Source: CANMXU01 sp052030545 (GTDB taxonomy: Bacteria > Pseudomonadota > Gammaproteobacteria > Enterobacterales > Alteromonadaceae). Taken from it: 64,000 nucleotides of DNA. Positions 1-8,311 of the stretch are shown piece by piece. Location: the NCBI RefSeq assembly GCF_052030545.1, contig NZ_JBPDIH010000014.1, forward strand, positions 1 to 64,000, read 5' to 3'. How positions within the stretch are numbered: the first letter of the stretch is position 1; each line of letters begins with the position of its first letter. A program made the translations under genes and the position numbers. The notes below the pieces were generated by a model. That model saw only the letters and a list, made by a program, of their open reading frames with translations, was not told where the DNA came from and made no database searches.

Positions 1-75
1 ACTTCAATCGCTATGCCTTGATTAAATCACGTTTAATTCGAACAAAATCTATACTACAAAGGTCAACACGCTCTA
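1..75. repeat. Right end of a MITE-like interspersed repeat (cut by window edge)
   Basis: The last 75 bases before the yceF terminator match the right end of the complete element at 30149-30415. Shared blocks include TATGCCTT, CGTTTAA, ACAAAAT and the terminal run GTCAACACGCTCTA, with scattered substitutions. The terminus ends in TA at 74-75, as in the complete copy. The left part lies outside the window. The match was seen by eye; a genome-wide search would show copy number. Confidence 0.8.
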
Positions 76-138
76 GTGTAACGACTCGTTTAATACAATA
101 AATACCTTATATAGAAACCTAATATAAAAAACTAATAT

Positions 139-170
139 AAAACCTAAAGCATTTTACTTTAGGTTTTTTT
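139..170. terminator. Bidirectional rho-independent terminator downstream of yceF
   Basis: A perfect 11-bp stem, AAAACCTAAAG (139-149) with CTTTAGGTTTT (157-167), has a 7-nt loop. It is followed by a T run on the plus strand, and read on the minus strand by a T-rich tract. It lies 20 bases beyond the yceF stop codon, so it probably ends the yceF transcript and also any plus-strand transcript entering from the left. Confidence 0.8.
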
Positions 171-189
171 ATTTGTGTTAGGCGCTTAT

Positions 190-783
190 TTAAGGCTGTG
201 CTTGTAAAACATCTAAACCATGTTGCTCTAACAAAGCGACTAATTTTATTAAGGGTAAGCCTATCAAGGTATTTGGATCGTCACCTTCGAGCTTTTCAAA
301 TAAACAAATGCCTAAACCTTCACTTTTAAAACTACCTGCGCAATTGTAAGGTTGTTCTGCCTTTAAGTAATTTTCAATGGCTGTTTGGCTGTTATTTTTA
401 AAATGCACATAAAAAGGTTCAACTAACGAATAGCTTTGGCCCGTTTTGCTATTAAAAACACATAGGCCGGTATAGAAAGAAACTTTTTTACCGTTAAATT
501 GACTTAGCTGTTTCACGCCATTTTCAAAGGTATGCGGTTTACCTAGAATATCACCATCGCAAAGTGCGACTTGATCAGAGCCAATAATTAACGCATCAGG
601 AAATTCACTGGCTACGGCTTGTGCTTTTTCAACCGCTAAACGCTGGACCAACTCAAGAGCAGATTCATCGGTTTTTGGTGTTTCATCTATATTTGGTTTA
701 GCGCAATCAAAAGGTAAATTTAGTTTTTCTAAAAGTTGCTTTCGAAAAGGGGAAGTAGAGCCTAAAACTAAGCGTTGCATCAT
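190..783 (-). CDS. yceF: Maf-family nucleotide pyrophosphatase YceF
   Basis: House-cleaning nucleotide pyrophosphatase of the Maf/HAM1 fold. The E. coli YceF subfamily hydrolyses methylated nucleotides such as m7GTP in the cytoplasm. The 197-residue length fits. The N-terminal substrate loop GSTSPFRKQLL is at residues 8-18, the conserved GSDQVA motif with the catalytic Asp is at about residue 70, and the late CAGSFKSEGLG block is typical of YceF rather than of the dTTP-type Maf (YhdE). The protein starts with two consecutive Met codons, so the start may be one codon downstream. It is divergent from yceD, the same neighbourhood as in E. coli. The subfamily substrate is inferred from similarity. 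Confidence 0.92.
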   Translation of the reverse strand: MMQRLVLGSTSPFRKQLLEKLNLPFDCAKPNIDETPKTDESALELVQRLAVEKAQAVASEFPDALIIGSDQVALCDGDILGKPHTFENGVKQLSQFNGKKVSFYTGLCVFNSKTGQSYSLVEPFYVHFKNNSQTAIENYLKAEQPYNCAGSFKSEGLGICLFEKLEGDDPNTLIGLPLIKLVALLEQHGLDVLQAQP

Positions 784-861
784 TATTACTCAAAATATAA
801 TCAGAATGTTGTTAATATAGGGTCGATATTGATTTTTTAAAGAAATTTAACTAATTTTCTT

Positions 862-890
862 TTGACACAGCCCTATTGGGGCTTTATTAT
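862..890 (+). promoter_or_regulatory. Near-consensus sigma70 promoter for yceD-rpmF-plsX
   Basis: A perfect -35 TTGACA (862-867) is separated by 17 bases from TATTAT (885-890), five of six matches to the -10 consensus. Transcription would start near 896-898, only a few bases before the ATG of yceD at 900, which implies a very short or absent 5' leader. The promoter also overlaps the alternative upstream TTG start at 876, which argues against that start. Confidence 0.75.
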
Positions 891-899
891 GCGCGCCTT

Positions 900-1412
900 A
901 TGCAAAATCTTAAACTCCCAATAACGATAGACCCGTATAAAAGTGCTCAGCGCCGCTTAGTTTGCGACGGGTATTTTGAATTATCGGGAATGAATAGATT
1001 GCTCGCCGCATGTGAAAGTGTGGGAGAGCAAGCAAACATTAATGTAAAATTTAGTGTGGATGAACAGGGCTTGGTAGAAATATCAGGAACTGGCTCGGCA
1101 CGAGTTACATTAACTTGTCAGCGGTGCACTGACGGATTTGAACAAGACTTAGAGATCGACTTTTCTTTTAGTCCTGCTAAAAATGCGGAAAAAGCTGCTG
1201 AATTGCCGTCATATTATGACGCAATAGAATTAGATGAAAATGGTGAAGTTAACCTGCGTGAATTAGTTGAAGACGAGTTATTACTCGCGATACCTCTAAT
1301 TCCTAGGCATGAACTCGAAGACTGTAATGCGCAAGCTGACAGTGTTTGGGGCGAATTGCCTGAAGAGCTAGATAAGCCGAATCCATTTGACGTGTTAAAA
1401 AAACTTAAGTAA
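900..1412 (+). CDS. yceD: YceD family protein (DUF177), large-ribosomal-RNA-associated
   Basis: Small acidic protein of the DUF177 family. In bacteria and plastids the family is tied to accumulation or processing of 23S rRNA, and it is almost always encoded directly upstream of rpmF, as here. I place the start at the ATG at 900 (170 residues), because the protein then begins MQNLKLP like E. coli YceD (MQKVKLP). An in-frame TTG at 876 would add eight residues but lies inside the promoter. The family's CQRC pair and the closing ELPEE...KPNPF block are present. No Shine-Dalgarno sequence precedes the ATG. Molecular function is not established from sequence. Confidence 0.9.
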   Translation: MQNLKLPITIDPYKSAQRRLVCDGYFELSGMNRLLAACESVGEQANINVKFSVDEQGLVEISGTGSARVTLTCQRCTDGFEQDLEIDFSFSPAKNAEKAAELPSYYDAIELDENGEVNLRELVEDELLLAIPLIPRHELEDCNAQADSVWGELPEELDKPNPFDVLKKLK

Positions 1413-1449
1413 CTATTTTAAGTTACCAACCGATTTTAGGAGCTAGGCA

Positions 1450-1620
1450 ATGGCTGTTCAAAAAAGTAAGAAATCTCGTTCAAGACGTGGCATGCGCCGT
1501 TCACATGACGCATTAACTGCTGAAAACTTATCAGTAGATCCAGTATCAGGTGAAACGCATCGTCGTCACCATGTAACAGCTGACGGCTTTTACAAAGGTG
1601 TAAAAGTAATCAACAAATAA
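1450..1620 (+). CDS. rpmF: 50S ribosomal protein L32
   Basis: A 56-residue basic protein starting MAVQKSKKSRSRRGMRRSHD and ending GVKVINK, which is clearly bacterial L32 of the large ribosomal subunit. It has the usual length, and the zinc-ribbon cysteines are absent, as in many gammaproteobacteria. A strong AGGAG lies about eight bases before the ATG. It sits between yceD (37-base gap) and plsX (12-base gap), the conserved yceD-rpmF-plsX operon that couples ribosome synthesis with phospholipid initiation. Confidence 0.97.
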   Translation: MAVQKSKKSRSRRGMRRSHDALTAENLSVDPVSGETHRRHHVTADGFYKGVKVINK

Positions 1621-1632
1621 GTTGTTATTACT

Positions 1633-2661
1633 TTGACTGATCTAACCATAGCGTTAGATGTTATGGGGGGCGATAAAGGCCCCCATATAACAATACCTGC
1701 TGCAGTTTTGGCTGTTCAACAAACGCCAGACTTGCATCTTATTTTGTGCGGTACCGAGTCGGTTATTGTACAACATCTAGAAAATCTCAATTCTCTTAAT
1801 CATCCCCAACTTAGTATTTTTGCCACTACACAAGTGGTCGAAATGGATGATAAACCCGCAGTTGCTATTCGTAGTAAAAAAGACTCTTCAATGCGTAAGG
1901 CGTTAGACTTAGTGCATGAGGGAAAAGCTCAAGCATGCGTAAGTGCAGGCAATACAGGCGCACTTTTTTCAATAGCACACTTTGTATTAAAAACCTTACC
2001 AGGTGTTGAACGCCCGGCGTTAATTTCCTCTTTACCTACCCAAAATAATGATAAGCATGTTTTTATGTTAGATTTGGGCGCGAATGTTTTTTGCGACTCA
2101 AATGTGTTGTATCAGTTTGCCGTGATGGGCGCTGTGATGGCAGAAGAGGTTGACGGAATTGATGCTCCTCGTATTGCTTTGTTAAATATGGGCGAAGAAG
2201 AAATTAAGGGCAGTGATCATATTAAGCTTACTGCACAACACTTAAACGCGAATAGTTACATTAATTATGTAGGATTTGTCGAAGGAAACGATATATTTTC
2301 TAATAAGGCCGATGTGATTGTTTGTGATGGTTTTGTCGGCAATGTTGCGCTAAAAACCTGTGAAGGTGTCGCTCGTTTAGTTTTTAATCGCTTTAAAGAT
2401 ATACTGTCACAGCATCTAATTGCCCGCTTAATTGGTCGTTTAATCGCCCCAACGATAAAAAAGCTTTTTAAATCGCTGAACCCCGACCAGTATAATGGCG
2501 CAAGTTTGATAGGATTACGCGGCATTGTTGTGAAGAGTCATGGTAATGCCAATATTCAGGCTTTTTTATCTGCGATTAATGAAGCGTCTAAAGAAGTACA
2601 ACGACAAGTTCCTGAAAAAATAAAAGTAAAACTTGAACAGAGCTTGTTGCATAAAGACTAA
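1633..2661 (+). CDS. plsX: Phosphate acyltransferase PlsX
   Basis: PlsX converts acyl-ACP to acyl-phosphate, the donor for PlsY in making lysophosphatidic acid; it is a peripheral membrane enzyme. The 342-residue length is normal and the N-terminal ALDVMGGDKGP glycine-rich motif is diagnostic. The start is a TTG at 1633, giving MTDLTIALDVMGGD, which aligns end to end with E. coli PlsX. No ATG fits between the rpmF stop and the conserved motif, so TTG is the likely start, which suggests weak translation or coupling to rpmF 12 bases upstream. In most relatives fabH comes next; here the next gene is fabD. Confidence 0.96.
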   Translation: MTDLTIALDVMGGDKGPHITIPAAVLAVQQTPDLHLILCGTESVIVQHLENLNSLNHPQLSIFATTQVVEMDDKPAVAIRSKKDSSMRKALDLVHEGKAQACVSAGNTGALFSIAHFVLKTLPGVERPALISSLPTQNNDKHVFMLDLGANVFCDSNVLYQFAVMGAVMAEEVDGIDAPRIALLNMGEEEIKGSDHIKLTAQHLNANSYINYVGFVEGNDIFSNKADVIVCDGFVGNVALKTCEGVARLVFNRFKDILSQHLIARLIGRLIAPTIKKLFKSLNPDQYNGASLIGLRGIVVKSHGNANIQAFLSAINEASKEVQRQVPEKIKVKLEQSLLHKD

Positions 2662-2681
2662 TTTCTCAGTTAGAAATTTTT
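2660..2681 (+). terminator. Weak AT-rich hairpin with T run after plsX
   Basis: AATTTCT (2660-2666) pairs with AGAAATT (2672-2678) across a five-base loop, followed by a short T run. The stem starts at the plsX stop codon. It contains only two G-C pairs, so termination would be partial at best. It separates the yceD-rpmF-plsX segment from fabD. Confidence 0.4.
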
Positions 2682-2764
2682 AATGCTTTTATTCATATTA
2701 CCTTCATTGTGTTGTTGTAATCTGATTAAAAGTGAATTTTGTTAACCATTATTTAGGTAATCTA

Positions 2765-3700
2765 ATGCAAAATAATTTAGCATTTGTATTTCCTGGTCAG
2801 GGCTCGCAAGCGGTTGCTATGCTTGCCGACTTTGCTGATCACGAAATCGTTAAAAATACATTCACTGAAGCATCTGGTGCTTTAGGTTATGACTTATGGC
2901 AGTTGGTAGCACAAGGGCCAGCTGAACAATTAAATCAAACTAATTTCACTCAACCGGCATTGTTAACGGCAAGTGTTGCGATGTGGCGTTTATGGGCATC
3001 AGAAACTGATGTGAAGCCAAGCGTACTAGCAGGCCATAGCTTAGGTGAATATTCAGCGTTAGTTTGTGCAGGTGTTTTCTCTTTAGCGCAAGGCGTTAAA
3101 CTGGTCGAAAAACGTGGCGAGTTAATGCAAGCATGTGTGCCAGCAGGTACGGGGGCAATGGCGGCTGTTATTGGTTTAGCCGACGATAAAATTATTGAAG
3201 CCTGTCAGCAAGCGCAGCAAAATGACGTAGTTTCAGCGGTAAACTTCAACTCGCCAGGACAAGTAGTTATCGCGGGCAATAAAGAAGCGGTAGAGCGTGC
3301 TTCTGAGTTATGTAAAGAAGCAGGCGCTAAGCGTGTATTACCACTTCCTGTCAGCGTTCCTTCTCATTGCGAATTAATGAAGCCTGCTGCTGAGCAATTA
3401 GCCCTTGAATTAGAGCAAGTGACTTTCAACGCGCCAAGCTATTCAGTGATTAACAACGTTGATGTTGCGATAGAAAACTCTGCTGACGCAATTAAAACCG
3501 CCTTAGTAAAACAACTTTATAGCCCGGTTCGCTGGACAGAAACCATTGAAAAAATGTCTGCCGACAATGTTGAACTTGTGGTTGAAGCAGGCCCAGGCAA
3601 AGTATTACAAGGCTTAATCAAACGCATCAATAAAACAATTACATCAGTTTCGTTAAATGATAATGCGTCATTAACGAAAGCTTTAGACTTAATTAAGTAG
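2765..3700 (+). CDS. fabD: Malonyl-CoA:ACP transacylase FabD
   Basis: FabD loads malonyl groups from CoA onto acyl carrier protein for type II fatty-acid synthesis. I start it at the ATG at 2765 (311 residues): it has AGGTAA just upstream and gives MQNNLAFVFPGQGSQ, the usual N-terminus. An in-frame GTG at 2732 would add eleven residues with no family match. The FPGQGSQ motif is at residues 9-15 and the nucleophile motif GHSLGEYS places the active serine at Ser92, identical in number to E. coli; the downstream SVPSHC block carries the catalytic histidine. It is followed by fabG after seven bases. Confidence 0.97.
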   Translation: MQNNLAFVFPGQGSQAVAMLADFADHEIVKNTFTEASGALGYDLWQLVAQGPAEQLNQTNFTQPALLTASVAMWRLWASETDVKPSVLAGHSLGEYSALVCAGVFSLAQGVKLVEKRGELMQACVPAGTGAMAAVIGLADDKIIEACQQAQQNDVVSAVNFNSPGQVVIAGNKEAVERASELCKEAGAKRVLPLPVSVPSHCELMKPAAEQLALELEQVTFNAPSYSVINNVDVAIENSADAIKTALVKQLYSPVRWTETIEKMSADNVELVVEAGPGKVLQGLIKRINKTITSVSLNDNASLTKALDLIK

Positions 3701-3707
3701 GTAAAAT

Positions 3708-4442
3708 ATGTTTTCTTTAGACGGAAAAGTCGCACTGGTAACAGGTGCAAGTCGTGGTATTGGTAAAGCAATTGCGACACAATTAAAAGAATTAGGTGCA
3801 ACCGTTATTGGTACTGCAACTTCTGAACACGGTGCTAACAATATTAGTGACTATTTAGGTGAGAACCAAGGTCAAGTACTAAACGTGACTGACGATGCTT
3901 CTATCGCGGCTTTATTTGAAACCATTAAAGCTAACCATGGCGGTATCGACATTTTAGTCAATAATGCTGGTATTACCCGTGATAATATCTTCATGCGCAT
4001 GAAAGATGACGAGTGGAATGACATTATCGACACAAACCTTTCATCAGTATTTAAAATCAGTAAAGCTGTTTTACGTCCAATGATGAAAAAACGCAACGGC
4101 CGTATTATCAATATTGGCTCTGTGGTTGGTACTATGGGTAATGCAGGTCAAGTGAACTATGCAACGGCAAAAGCGGGCTTAATTGGTTTTAGTAAATCAT
4201 TAGCGCGTGAGGTTGCTTCTCGTGGCATTACTGTGAATACTATTGCACCTGGTTTTATCGACACAGATATGACCCAAACATTAACTGACGAACAAAAAGA
4301 AGGTATATTCTCTCAAGTTCCAGCGAATCGTTTAGGTAAGCCAGAAGAAATTGCTAACACAGTTGCATTTCTAGCGTCTGACGCTGCAGCCTACATTACT
4401 GGCGAAACTATCCATGTAAATGGTGGCATGTACATGGTTTAA
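3708..4442 (+). CDS. fabG: 3-oxoacyl-[ACP] reductase FabG
   Basis: NADPH-dependent reductase of 3-oxoacyl-ACP and a short-chain dehydrogenase with a Rossmann fold. The 244 residues match the E. coli length exactly. The cofactor motif TGASRGIG is at residues 12-19, NNAG is present, and the catalytic triad sits at Ser138, Tyr151 and Lys155 in GSVVGTMGNAGQVNYATAK, the same numbering as E. coli FabG. It is very close to fabD (seven-base gap), so probably cotranscribed. Confidence 0.97.
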   Translation: MFSLDGKVALVTGASRGIGKAIATQLKELGATVIGTATSEHGANNISDYLGENQGQVLNVTDDASIAALFETIKANHGGIDILVNNAGITRDNIFMRMKDDEWNDIIDTNLSSVFKISKAVLRPMMKKRNGRIINIGSVVGTMGNAGQVNYATAKAGLIGFSKSLAREVASRGITVNTIAPGFIDTDMTQTLTDEQKEGIFSQVPANRLGKPEEIANTVAFLASDAAAYITGETIHVNGGMYMV

Positions 4443-4453
4443 TGGTTTCTTTT

Positions 4454-4516
4454 TGTTGAGCTTTTATATTTTGATGTTACAAGGTGTTTCATTGTATTAA
4501 AATTTAAGGCTCAACA
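4454..4516 (+). other. Long imperfect inverted repeat between fabG and acpP
   Basis: TGTTGAGC (4454-4461) pairs with GCTCAACA (4509-4516), and the T/A-rich bases inside continue the helix imperfectly toward TTTT/AAAA. No T run follows, so it is not a standard terminator. It could be an mRNA processing or stabilising structure that lets acpP be expressed more than fabG, which is common for this abundant protein; that role is inference. Confidence 0.4.
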
Positions 4517-4548
4517 GGTTAGACCACAAAAAAAACAAAATTAGATGC

Positions 4549-4577
4549 TTGCAAGCTTTGCATTTCAAGAATAAACT
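4549..4577 (+). promoter_or_regulatory. Possible acpP promoter
   Basis: TTGCAA (4549-4554), a 17-base spacer, and TAAACT (4572-4577), each four of six to consensus, lie 44 bases ahead of the acpP ATG. A separate acpP promoter is expected because this gene is strongly expressed and sits after a 178-base gap. A nearby AT-rich inverted repeat (about 4581-4600) would lie in the leader. The match is modest. Confidence 0.35.
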
Positions 4578-4620
4578 ACACGCAATTTTTTAAAATTGCA
4601 TTTCTAGTAAAGGAAATAAA

Positions 4621-4854
4621 ATGAGTACTATCGAAGAACGCGTTAAGAAAATAACTGTAGAACAATTAGGTGTAAGTGAAGAAGAAGTAAAAAATGATTC
4701 TTCATTTGTTGATGATTTAGGTGCTGACTCTTTAGATACAGTTGAATTAGTAATGGCGTTAGAAGAAGAATTTGATACTGAAATTCCTGACGAAGAAGCT
4801 GAAAAGATCACAACTGTTCAAGCTGCTATCGATTACGTTACTGCTAACCAGTAA
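4621..4854 (+). CDS. acpP: Acyl carrier protein
   Basis: The acyl carrier of type II fatty-acid synthesis, 77 residues and highly acidic. The phosphopantetheine attachment motif GADSLD places the modified serine at Ser37. An AAGGA Shine-Dalgarno lies nine bases before the ATG. It stands between fabG and fabF as in E. coli. Larger intergenic gaps on both sides (178 and 145 bases) suggest independent expression control. Confidence 0.98.
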   Translation: MSTIEERVKKITVEQLGVSEEEVKNDSSFVDDLGADSLDTVELVMALEEEFDTEIPDEEAEKITTVQAAIDYVTANQ

Positions 4855-4863
4855 TAGTAATAT

Positions 4864-4904
4864 TCAGACGGTTATACCTTAGGTGTAATCGTCTGAGTCT
4901 TTAT
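4864..4904 (+). terminator. Hairpin after acpP, possible attenuator
   Basis: TCAGACG (4864-4870) pairs with CGTCTGA (4890-4896) around a partly self-complementary loop, followed by GTCTTTATATT, a poor T tract. It may partly terminate the abundant acpP message before fabF. Confidence 0.45.
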
Positions 4905-4999
4905 ATTGATAATTTTGCATTATTTAACAAGCTCTCACGATTTAATTAAATAATCAAAAACCTTTCAAAAATTCAACTCTATCGGAGGCAACTCTTCCC

Positions 5000-6238
5000 A
5001 TGCGTCGTGTTGTAATTACCGGTTATGGTATGCTTTCCCCTCTGGGAAACGATCCTGATTCTACTTGGCAAAACTTACTTCAAGGTAATAGCGGAATTGA
5101 TTTAATTGATCATTTCGATGTTAGCCAATTTCCAACTAAGTTTGCTGGTTTAGTCAAAAATTTTGATCCTGAGCAATTTGGCATAGCCAAAAAAGATGCT
5201 AAAAAAATGGATCTATTTATTCAATATGGCTTAGCAGCTGGTATTCAAGCTTTTAAACATTCAGGCTTAGAAGTTACCGAAGAAAATGCGGGTCGTATTG
5301 GTGTTGCCGTTGGTTCTGGTATCGGTGGTTTATCGTTAATCGAAGAAAACCATCAAAAATACCTTAAAGGCGGCGTTCGTAAGCTCTCTCCTTTTTTCTG
5401 TCCATCTACCATTTTAAATATGGCAGCAGGGCATTTGTCGATTAAATTAGGCTTACGTGGACCAAATATCGCAATTGTTACTGCGTGTACTTCTGGTGTT
5501 CATAACATTGGACATGCTGCGCGAATGATTGCTCATGGCGATGCGGATGCTATGCTAGCTGGTGGTGCTGAAAAAGCATCAACGGAATTAGGCATTGGTG
5601 GTTTCTGTGCAGCGCGTGCGCTGTCGACACGAAACGACGATCCTCAAGGCGCAAGTCGTCCTTGGGATAAAGACCGTGATGGCTTTGTATTAAGTGACGG
5701 TTCAGGCATTGTTGTTATTGAAGAATACGAACATGCGAAAGCACGTGGTGCAAAAATCTTTGCTGAAATTGTCGGTTTTGGGATGAGTGGTGACGCTTAT
5801 CACATGACGTCGCCGCCAGCAGATGGTGCAGGTGCCGCTTTAGCGATGGAAAACGCTATTCGTGATGCAGGTGTGGCTAAAGATAAAATTGGCTACATTA
5901 ATGCGCACGGTACTTCAACTAATGCCGGTGACTTGGCTGAAGCCAGTGCTGTTAAATCAGTGTTTGGCGAGCAAGCGCATAAGTTGATGGTAGGTTCTAC
6001 TAAATCAATGACCGGTCATTTATTAGGGGCCGCTGGTGCTGTAGAAGCGATATTTACCGCACAAGCATTAGAAAATAATGTGGTTCCACCAACGATTAAC
6101 TTGGAAAACCCAAGTGAAGGTTGTGATCTTGATTTTATTCAAGGTAGTGCCCGCGATGTCAACCTAGAGTACGCTTTATGTAACTCGTTTGGTTTTGGCG
6201 GCACCAATGGTTCACTGTTGTTGAAAAAGTTTAATTAA
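5000..6238 (+). CDS. fabF: 3-oxoacyl-[ACP] synthase II FabF
   Basis: Condensing enzyme of fatty-acid elongation (KAS II), 412 residues. The active cysteine is Cys163 in TACTSG, and the two histidines lie in NAHGTSTNAGD and KSMTGHLLGAAG, the C-H-H triad of KAS I/II rather than the C-H-N triad of FabH. The GFGGTNGS glycine-rich loop closes the protein. A GGAGG Shine-Dalgarno is 10-14 bases ahead of the ATG. With no fabH in this cluster, initiation of fatty-acid synthesis must use a gene elsewhere. Confidence 0.97.
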   Translation: MRRVVITGYGMLSPLGNDPDSTWQNLLQGNSGIDLIDHFDVSQFPTKFAGLVKNFDPEQFGIAKKDAKKMDLFIQYGLAAGIQAFKHSGLEVTEENAGRIGVAVGSGIGGLSLIEENHQKYLKGGVRKLSPFFCPSTILNMAAGHLSIKLGLRGPNIAIVTACTSGVHNIGHAARMIAHGDADAMLAGGAEKASTELGIGGFCAARALSTRNDDPQGASRPWDKDRDGFVLSDGSGIVVIEEYEHAKARGAKIFAEIVGFGMSGDAYHMTSPPADGAGAALAMENAIRDAGVAKDKIGYINAHGTSTNAGDLAEASAVKSVFGEQAHKLMVGSTKSMTGHLLGAAGAVEAIFTAQALENNVVPPTINLENPSEGCDLDFIQGSARDVNLEYALCNSFGFGGTNGSLLLKKFN

Positions 6239-6286
6239 GGTTAATTTTACTTTAACAGTATAATTAATTCTTGATATCAAAAGTTT

Positions 6287-6324
6287 AAGCCTGAATACTG
6301 GTAAGCAGTATTTAGGCTTTTTTA
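6287..6324 (+). terminator. Rho-independent terminator after fabF
   Basis: AAGCCTGAATACTG (6287-6300) pairs with CAGTATTTAGGCTT (6306-6319), with one G-T pair, around a 5-base loop, followed by a T run. It ends 17 bases before pabC, so pabC-mltG-tmk depend on read-through or a promoter inside fabF. Confidence 0.85.
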
Positions 6325-6340
6325 TACGTAAAAAATAATC

Positions 6341-7141
6341 ATGCTTTATTGTTCAGTTAATTTTCAAGACCAACAACATACATCGGCTTTTGACCGTGGC
6401 TTAGCATACGGCGATGGTATTTTTACCACGGCCAAAATAAACCAAGGTAAGGTCGAATTATACCATCAGCATTTAACGCGTCTTAAAAATGGCTGCAAAC
6501 GTTTAGCCTTATCTAACGTTGACTTTGGCAAACTTGAGCAGGAAATAACTGAGGTTGCTAAAAAGTTTCCGTTAGCCGTATTGAAAGTGCTTATTTCAGC
6601 AGGGCAAGGCGGTCGGGGCTATTCACGAATAGGGTGTAGCGAGCCAACTGTAATTGTTAGCGTGCACGAGTTTCCTAGCCATTATCAACTATGGCAACAA
6701 CAAGGTATTAATGTTGGTGATAGCAAAACGCTACTTGGCTTAAATCCCTTGTTAGCGGGAATTAAACATTTAAATCGCTTAGAACAAGTTATCGTTCGAC
6801 AAGAGTTAGATCAGCGTGAGGAAGACGATTTATTAGTTTATGATCTTAACCATCAACTTGTTGAAGCGACTTCTGGCAATGTCTTTTGGTTTAAAGCAGG
6901 ACAACTGTATACACCACGGATCACCGATGCAGGTATTTCTGGCTTACAACGCGACCAAATATTAGCGGCTTTTCCCGATGCAAAACAAGTGAAAATAGAG
7001 CAAAGCGCGTTAGATAGGATAGACGCTATGTTTATCTGTAACTGCGTTATGGGCATCGTGCCGGTCAAGTTTTATAATCAACAAACCTTATCGCTCGATC
7101 TAGTCACTTCGGTGCAACAAAGATTAGCGAGTCAGGTATAA
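6341..7141 (+). CDS. pabC: Aminodeoxychorismate lyase PabC
   Basis: A PLP enzyme of fold type IV that releases pyruvate from 4-amino-4-deoxychorismate to give p-aminobenzoate for folate. The 266-residue length is typical. The N-terminal FDRGLAYGDGIFTT block and GIKHLNRLEQV, where Lys142 is the expected PLP Schiff-base lysine, are diagnostic, as is the later EATSGNVFW motif. No clear Shine-Dalgarno precedes the ATG, and a terminator sits just upstream. Order pabC-mltG-tmk matches E. coli. Confidence 0.95.
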   Translation: MLYCSVNFQDQQHTSAFDRGLAYGDGIFTTAKINQGKVELYHQHLTRLKNGCKRLALSNVDFGKLEQEITEVAKKFPLAVLKVLISAGQGGRGYSRIGCSEPTVIVSVHEFPSHYQLWQQQGINVGDSKTLLGLNPLLAGIKHLNRLEQVIVRQELDQREEDDLLVYDLNHQLVEATSGNVFWFKAGQLYTPRITDAGISGLQRDQILAAFPDAKQVKIEQSALDRIDAMFICNCVMGIVPVKFYNQQTLSLDLVTSVQQRLASQV

Positions 7142-7178
7142 TCGGCTATCGGAACATCGTCTTTTCAGGGATCATTTA

Positions 7179-8192
7179 GTGTTTAAAAAACTATTCTTAT
7201 TGTTGGGTGTGTTAGTTGTTGTTTTGTTGCTCACTTTTTTTTCATTAATGCATAAAAACATCAATAAAGCTTTGCCGATTGAACATCCTGAATTATTTAC
7301 TGTGATCAGTGGCGAGTCGTTAAATGGAATTTCTGCCAAATTACGTGATAAAGGCTGGCTTGAAAACAGGTTTTGGATACGTGCCTATGTGCGCTTAAAT
7401 CCGCAATATACACAATTAAAAGCCGGCACTTATCAAATAAACGCCAACGCCAGTGCGCTTGAATTGTTGCAATTATTTATCTCAGGTAAAGAGCATCAAT
7501 TTAGTGTCACCTTTATCGAGGGCACAACCATTAAAGAGTGGTTGGCATTACTTGCTAAACAACCTAAGGTTAAACATACCTTAGATTATGACAACATCAA
7601 GCAAGCTATCACTGCGTTAACGAAAAAACTGAACATAGATGGTCAAAACCCTGAAGGTTGGTTTTTTCCTGATACCTACGCCTATACCGATAATACCAGC
7701 GATATCACGATTTTATCGCGTGCTCATCAAGTCATGAAAAAACACTTAGACAATTTATGGCAATCACGTGCTGAGCCTTTGCCATACCAAACACCTTATC
7801 AAGCGTTGATCATGGCATCAATTGTTGAAAAAGAAAGTGCGCAATTAAGTGAAAAGCCAGTTATTGCGTCAGTATTTGTTAATCGTTTATATAAGAAAAT
7901 GCGCCTGCAAACCGACCCAACGGTTATTTATGGCTTAGGTGATCGCTATCAAGGCGATATTACCCGTAAGCACCTACGTGAAAAAACTGCTTATAATACT
8001 TATCGCATTAACGGTTTACCGCCAACGCCTATTGCTATGCCAGGTTTAGCCGCGTTAGAAGCGGTTATGCAGCCAGCAAGTACCGACTATTTTTATTTTG
8101 TCAGCCAAGGTAATGGCCATCATGTTTTTTCTAAAACCTTGGTCGAGCATAATCGCGCAGTAGCGAAATATCAGCTTAAACGAAAAAGTTAA
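7179..8192 (+). CDS. mltG: Endolytic murein transglycosylase MltG
   Basis: YceG-like inner-membrane lytic transglycosylase that cleaves nascent peptidoglycan and is thought to end glycan strands. It is 337 residues. One N-terminal membrane helix (about residues 5-24) is followed by a LysM-like region and the catalytic domain. The catalytic glutamate is expected at Glu217 in ASIVEKES, and the LQTDPTVIYGLG and NTYRINGLPPTPI motifs are family hallmarks. The start is GTG at 7179. It follows pabC by 37 bases. Confidence 0.95.
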   Translation: MFKKLFLLLGVLVVVLLLTFFSLMHKNINKALPIEHPELFTVISGESLNGISAKLRDKGWLENRFWIRAYVRLNPQYTQLKAGTYQINANASALELLQLFISGKEHQFSVTFIEGTTIKEWLALLAKQPKVKHTLDYDNIKQAITALTKKLNIDGQNPEGWFFPDTYAYTDNTSDITILSRAHQVMKKHLDNLWQSRAEPLPYQTPYQALIMASIVEKESAQLSEKPVIASVFVNRLYKKMRLQTDPTVIYGLGDRYQGDITRKHLREKTAYNTYRINGLPPTPIAMPGLAALEAVMQPASTDYFYFVSQGNGHHVFSKTLVEHNRAVAKYQLKRKS

Positions 8193-8311
8193 CTTTATTG
8201 AAATAATCGCTGAACAAGGTGCTGAATAATGATGTCAGTCACGTTAAGATAGCAACCTAATATGACAATCGACTACAGCACTATTTACCCAATGTGCTTT
8301 GAGATAAATTA

